In this document: one piece after another, positions 62,929 through 64,000 of the stretch
Position numbering within the stretch: position 1 is the first letter of the stretch
Layout of the letters: each line of letters begins with the position of its first letter
NCBI GenBank assembly: GCA_026224825.1
Contig: JAMFRO010000056.1
Location: 43,285 to 107,284, forward strand
Reading direction: 5' to 3'
Origin: a bacterium
GTDB taxonomy: Bacteria; Pseudomonadota; Alphaproteobacteria; Acetobacterales; Acetobacteraceae
Length of the DNA: 64,000 bases
Position numbers and translations under genes: made by a program
Notes under the pieces: generated by a model
The model's input: the letters and a program-made list of their open reading frames with translations, nothing else
The model's database searches: none
What the model was told of the DNA's origin: nothing

Positions 62929-63735
62929 GTGACCGTCCACCCAAGAGTTTCACTGCACCAGGTTGCCTTTGCCAGAGACGGCACGCAGGCATTTGTGGAT
63001 TTTTGTCGCCGGAATGCTGTGCCCAATATGACGCTGGCGCCCATGCTGATGACCGGGCCGGACGACGTAGCGATTGTGAAAGCGGCCAGCGTTGATAAAG
63101 GCCCAAGAGCCAGCACCATCAACCATCCCTTTGCCGTCTATCCTAACCTCGAAGCCGATACCGGGCAGGCGGTGCAAAGGCTGCTTGAGGTCATCGAGAT
63201 CACCTCGAAGATCGGTGCTAACGCGATTTATATGCAGACTGGCGGCCGGGGCAGGCTGGATTGGGAACAGGCGGCAGCCCGGTTCGTGGAGCTGCTGGCG
63301 CCGTGCAAGGAGATGGCCCGCCGAAAGGGAATCGGCCTGATGATCGAGAATGCCTCGTCTTTCAATAGCGACATCCACATAGCCCACACATTGGCAGATA
63401 CAATCCTGCTCGCGGAAATGGCCGGGATCGGTGTCTGTATCGATCTTCAACCCTGCTGGGGTGAGGCCGGGCTGACAAAATTGTTCCGGCGCGCGATTCC
63501 GATTACGCAGCTGGTTCAGGTGAGCGACTACATCCTGGGCGATCGGTCAGCTCCGTGCCGCGCGGTTCCTGGGGACGGTACGATTCCCTTGGAGCGGCTG
63601 ATCCGCGATTTGCTCGACGCCGGCTATGACGGGCTGTTCGACCTTGAGTTGGTCGGGCCGCGCATCGATGAAGAAGGGGCTGCCGCCTCATCCCTGCGCG
63701 CGCTCCGGTGGCTGTCCGAGGTGTTGTCCGTTTGA
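62929..63735 (+). CDS. Sugar-phosphate isomerase/epimerase-like TIM barrel
   Basis: A 268-residue protein from GTG 62929. The pattern GANAIYMQTGGRG, GIGLMIENASSFNSDIHIAH (metal Glu), GVCIDLQPCWGEAG (metal Asp) and DGLFDLELVGPRID (metal Glu) matches the xylose-isomerase-like TIM barrel family. It is the last gene of the operon and probably rearranges a pathway intermediate. Confidence 0.85.
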   Translation: MTVHPRVSLHQVAFARDGTQAFVDFCRRNAVPNMTLAPMLMTGPDDVAIVKAASVDKGPRASTINHPFAVYPNLEADTGQAVQRLLEVIEITSKIGANAIYMQTGGRGRLDWEQAAARFVELLAPCKEMARRKGIGLMIENASSFNSDIHIAHTLADTILLAEMAGIGVCIDLQPCWGEAGLTKLFRRAIPITQLVQVSDYILGDRSAPCRAVPGDGTIPLERLIRDLLDAGYDGLFDLELVGPRIDEEGAAASSLRALRWLSEVLSV

Positions 63736-63888
63736 CCGCACAATTCCGGCCAGCACTTGCGCGGCACCTTTAAACGTCGTTTCTTCTAAAGGCCGCTATT
63801 TTTCGCCCAGTCATCCCCTTCGCCGGGGCGAAGTTTTGCACCTGGCGACCTTCCAGAGGCGGTTCTCAGAGCCCATCCAAGAAGTTTC

Positions 63889-64000
63889 TTATTTGACCTT
63901 CCTTGCGAGTCTTCGGAGCATGATCTTGATCATGGCTAGTTTGACGAAAGCAGCCACGCTTTTGATATGGCGTTCGTAGTCCCTTGCGAGACGTCGGCAA
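63889..64000 (-). mobile_element. C-terminal end of an IS transposase (cut by window edge)
   Basis: The last 112 bases on the - strand encode RRLARDYERHIKSVAAFVKL and AMIKIMLRRLARKVK, stop, the usual C-terminus of IS5-family transposases. The start lies right of the window. The IS end is near 63865-63885. Confidence 0.82.

Overview
The window looks like a chromosomal accessory region of an alphaproteobacterium, possibly an acidophilic Acetobacteraceae-type organism. The basis is moderately high GC, the style of the type VI secretion genes, an alphaproteobacterial-looking initiator tRNA fragment and an egtB-egtD pair. Genus cannot be fixed from the sequence alone.

Layout. (1) 1-16 kb: most of a type VI secretion system (T6SS). 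clpV (cut by the window edge), hcp and a putative zinc-metalloprotease effector lie on the + strand. They converge on a long - strand operon: vgrG, a DUF6931-like gene, fha/tagH, tssJ, tssK, tssL, tssM, tagF and pppA. tssA/B/C/E/F/G are not in the window and probably lie to the left. (2) 16-25.5 kb: candidate effector and accessory genes. These include a membrane-active effector/immunity-like pair, a WD40-caspase protein with a lipoprotein, a chain of frame-broken toxin/immunity-like genes, and a CdtB/DNase-I-fold toxin relative interrupted by an amber codon. An IS5-type remnant closes the stretch. (3) 25.6-31.3 kb: an MFS transporter, the ergothioneine genes egtB-egtD, a glutathione S-transferase fragment cut by an IS21 remnant, a 3' fragment of initiator tRNA-Met that looks like an integration scar, and an SDR fragment. 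(4) 31.9-44.6 kb: an arylsulfatase, a BASS-type transporter, small membrane proteins, envelope lipoproteins, a lipase-like lipoprotein, and a SYLF-pqiA-pqiB-pqiC-DUF3300 operon for outer-envelope lipid trafficking. (5) 45-57.4 kb: two convergent AraC paralogues, a formylglycine-generating enzyme that would activate the sulfatases, an arylsulfatase relic, three outer-membrane proteins, an exported arylsulfatase, and relics of a helicase, an ion channel and a 2-oxoglutarate oxygenase. (6) 57.8-63.7 kb: a compact, intact operon with a GntR regulator, a dihydrodipicolinate-reductase-like enzyme, a cytochrome P450, a short-chain epimerase/dehydratase, an ABM monooxygenase, a SnoaL-like protein and a TIM-barrel isomerase. 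A nested inverted repeat lies in its promoter. It reads like an uncharacterised oxidative pathway for a small molecule. The right edge holds the end of another IS transposase.

The most unusual items are the T6SS-linked toxin candidates (M91/NleD-like protease, CdtB-like nuclease, pore-type effector with membrane immunity), the tRNA-fMet scar that may mark the right end of the T6SS island, and the P450 operon. Frame breaks cluster in the accessory stretches (22-25, 29-31, 48-51 and 56-57 kb) while the core operons are intact, which argues for real gene decay rather than general sequencing error.
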